This document shows, one piece after another, positions 26,901 to 29,900 of a DNA stretch of 64,000 nt. Numbering within the stretch: position 1 is the stretch's first letter; each line of letters starts with the position of its first letter. Source of the stretch: Williamsia limnetica (GTDB lineage Bacteria > Actinomycetota > Actinomycetes > Mycobacteriales > Mycobacteriaceae); the NCBI RefSeq assembly GCF_003217475.1, contig NZ_QJSP01000018.1, forward strand, positions 58,660 through 122,659. The letters run 5' to 3'. The notes under the pieces were generated by a model. It did not search any database. It was not told the origin of the DNA and was given only the letters and a program-made list of their open reading frames with translations. The translations under genes were made by a program, and so were the position numbers.

Positions 26901-29900
26901 CTACGTCACGGAGTCGATGCTCACCGGTGTCAGCGCCGCCTATCGCGGTGGCGCCAACGATGCGCTGCTCACCGCCTTGGCTCTGGCAACTGCGCGGTGG
27001 CGTTCACGCCGAGGGTCGGCATCGGACACCCTTCTCGTCGACCTGGAGGGTCACGGCCGTGAAGAAGACGCCGTCGGGGGAGCGGATCTCTCGCGCACAG
27101 TGGGCTGGTTCACGTCCCTGTATCCGGTGGCGCTCGATCTCTCCGGTATCGACACCGACGATGCGTTCGCGGGCGGTCCGTCCGCGGGCTCGGCGTTCAA
27201 GGCGGTCAAGGAACAGCTACGGACGGTGCCGCGGAGTGGGATCGGGTTCGGCGTGCTGCGCCACCGGGCCGACTCGCCGTTGGCGGGGATCGGGGCCGAC
27301 CCACAAATCGGATTCAACTACCTCGGACGCATCGCGGCCGGACACGGCGACGTCGATGACGCCGCCGCGGCTCACGGGTGGCAGCGCGCAACCGACGGTG
27401 GTGAAGTCGGCGGCGCCCAGGACCCAGGGATGGTCGTTCCGTCCGCACTGAGCATCAACGCCGTCACGACCGACTACGCCGACGGACCGAGATTGTCCGC
27501 GTCGTTCGCCTACGCCACCGGAATCCTCGACTCCGACGACGTCCGCGAACTGGCGGAACTCTGGAAGGAAGCGGCCGCGGCGCTGGTTTCTCACGACCGT
27601 CGCGGTGACGCCGGTGGTCTGACGCCGTCGGATGTCCCACTCGTCCGTGTCAAGCAGACCGAGATCGACGTCCTCGAGCGCGATCACCGCGCAGTCCACG
27701 ACATCTGGCCGTTGTCCCCGCTGCAGATGGGCATGCTGTTCCACGCGGAGGTGGCGGGCGAGTACGTGACCGATGTCTACACCGCCCAGGTCGTCCTGGA
27801 ACTGCGTGGCGTCGTCGACGAGAACCGGCTGCGGGCCGCCGCGACCACTCTGGTCTCGCGGAACCCCAACTTGCGGGCAGGTTTCCATCACGTGGACGAC
27901 GGCACCGTCGTCCAGTTCATCGCGGGTAGCGTCGACGTTCCGTGGCAGGTGGTCGACCTGTCGGAGCAGTACCGTGTCGATCCGGCCGCAGTCGACCACG
28001 AGGTGGATCGTCTGCTCCGCGAGCACCGCAGTGGCCGCTTCGACATGGCGGCACCGCCACTGCTGCGCATCCTGTTGCTGCGTCTCGGTGAAGGCCGCTA
28101 CCGGATGTCCATGACGAATCATCACATCCTGCTCGACGGCTGGTCAGGACCGCTGCTCATGGAGCAGTTGTTCACGCTGTATGCGACGGGAGGCGACGAC
28201 ACGCATCTGCCCCGGTCGCGGTCGTACCGTGACTTCCTGGAGTGGCTCGACCGGCGTGATTCGTCGGCCGCGGTGGCGTCGTGGGAACACGCGCTGGACG
28301 GCGTCGAATCGTCGACTCTGTTGGTCGACCAGAGCGAGTCGGTCACCGCCGGCGACCAGATCCCGGTCGAACTCGCCCTGGACCTCGACAGGCACACCGC
28401 CGAGGGTCTCGCGAATCTGTCCCGGGATCGCGGCCTGACGATGAACACGCTCGTCCAGGCCGCGTGGGGCCTGGTGCTCGCCCGTTCCCTCGGCAGCGAC
28501 GATGTCGTCTTCGGGGCGACCGTGTCCGGTCGTCCGCCGGAGATCGCCGGTGTCGAGTCGATCCTCGGCCTCTTCATCAACACCATCCCGGTGCGGGTCC
28601 GTCTGGACGAGCGGGAGACGGTTCTCGGTTTGCTCGAACGGATTCAATCCGAGCAGGCGGGCCTGCTGGAGGCCCACCACATCGGCCTGCCGACCATCCA
28701 ACGCGCGGTGGGGCTGCCGATCCTTTTCGACACCCTGACCGTCTTCGAGTCCTACCCGGTGGACCGGGGCAAGTTGGACGCGCAATCGGACATCGACGGG
28801 ATGTCCATCGCCGGCGCGCAGATCAACGACGCCTCGCATTACCCGACAACCCTGTTGGCACAATCGGATCCGGACCTGGCACTCAAGCTGAAGTACCTGC
28901 CGTCGGTGGTCCCGCACGATCGCGCCGAGATCTTGGCCGCCCGGCTCGTGCGGGTGCTCAATACCTTTGCGCAGGCGAGCTGGACACCGGTGCGAGAGCT
29001 CGATCTGCTGGACGCCGACGAGCTGACTGCGCAACTCCACACGTGGAACGACACGGCGCGAGAGGTGCCGGAGCGCACTGCCATGGAGTTGTTCGCCGAA
29101 CAGGTCGCCGCGACTCCTTCCGCCGTCGCGTACCAGTACGGCGATCAGACGCTGACGTACTCGGAGTTCGACGCGCTGACCAACAAGCGTGCCCGCGCGC
29201 TGATTGCGCGGGGGATCGGACCCGATTCGATAGTGGGCGTTGCGATGCCGCGCACACTCGAGCAGGTCGCCGTCGTCTACGGCATCCTCAAGGCCGGCGG
29301 CGCCTACCTACCCCTCGACACAGAGGCGCCGGATGACCGGTTGCGGGCAATCGTCGGCGATGCCGGGGTCGACTGTGTTGTCGCCGAGTCTTCCCGCCTC
29401 GGTCAGCTGCGCTCGGCATTGCCGGGTGTGACGGTCTTGGACTTGGCGGCACGAGATCTCCAGTCGATCGATTCGAGCCCGCTGCGGCCCGGCGAGGTCC
29501 GGGGCCGCGTGCGCCCGGACTCGTTGGCCTACGTGTTGTTCACATCGGGGTCGACGGGTCGCCCCAAGGGCGTGCAGATCAGTCAACGTGCCCTGGTCAA
29601 TCAGGTGTGCTGGATGGCGGTCGAATACGAGTTCAACGCCGATGACGTGGTCCTGCTGAAGACCCCGTTCACCTTCGATGCCTCTGTGTGGGAGATGTTC
29701 GCCCCATCGCTGGCCGGTGCGCGCACTGTCATCGCCGAGCCGCAGGCACACCGCGACGCCGACGAACTGGTGTCGCTGGTGCAGCAGCATGGGGTGACGG
29801 TCGTGCAGTTCGTCCCGTCCGTGCTGTCGGTCTTCGCCGATGCGGCAGAACCGGAGTCGATCGAAACCCTGCGTACAGTTTTCAGCGGCGGCGAGGCGTT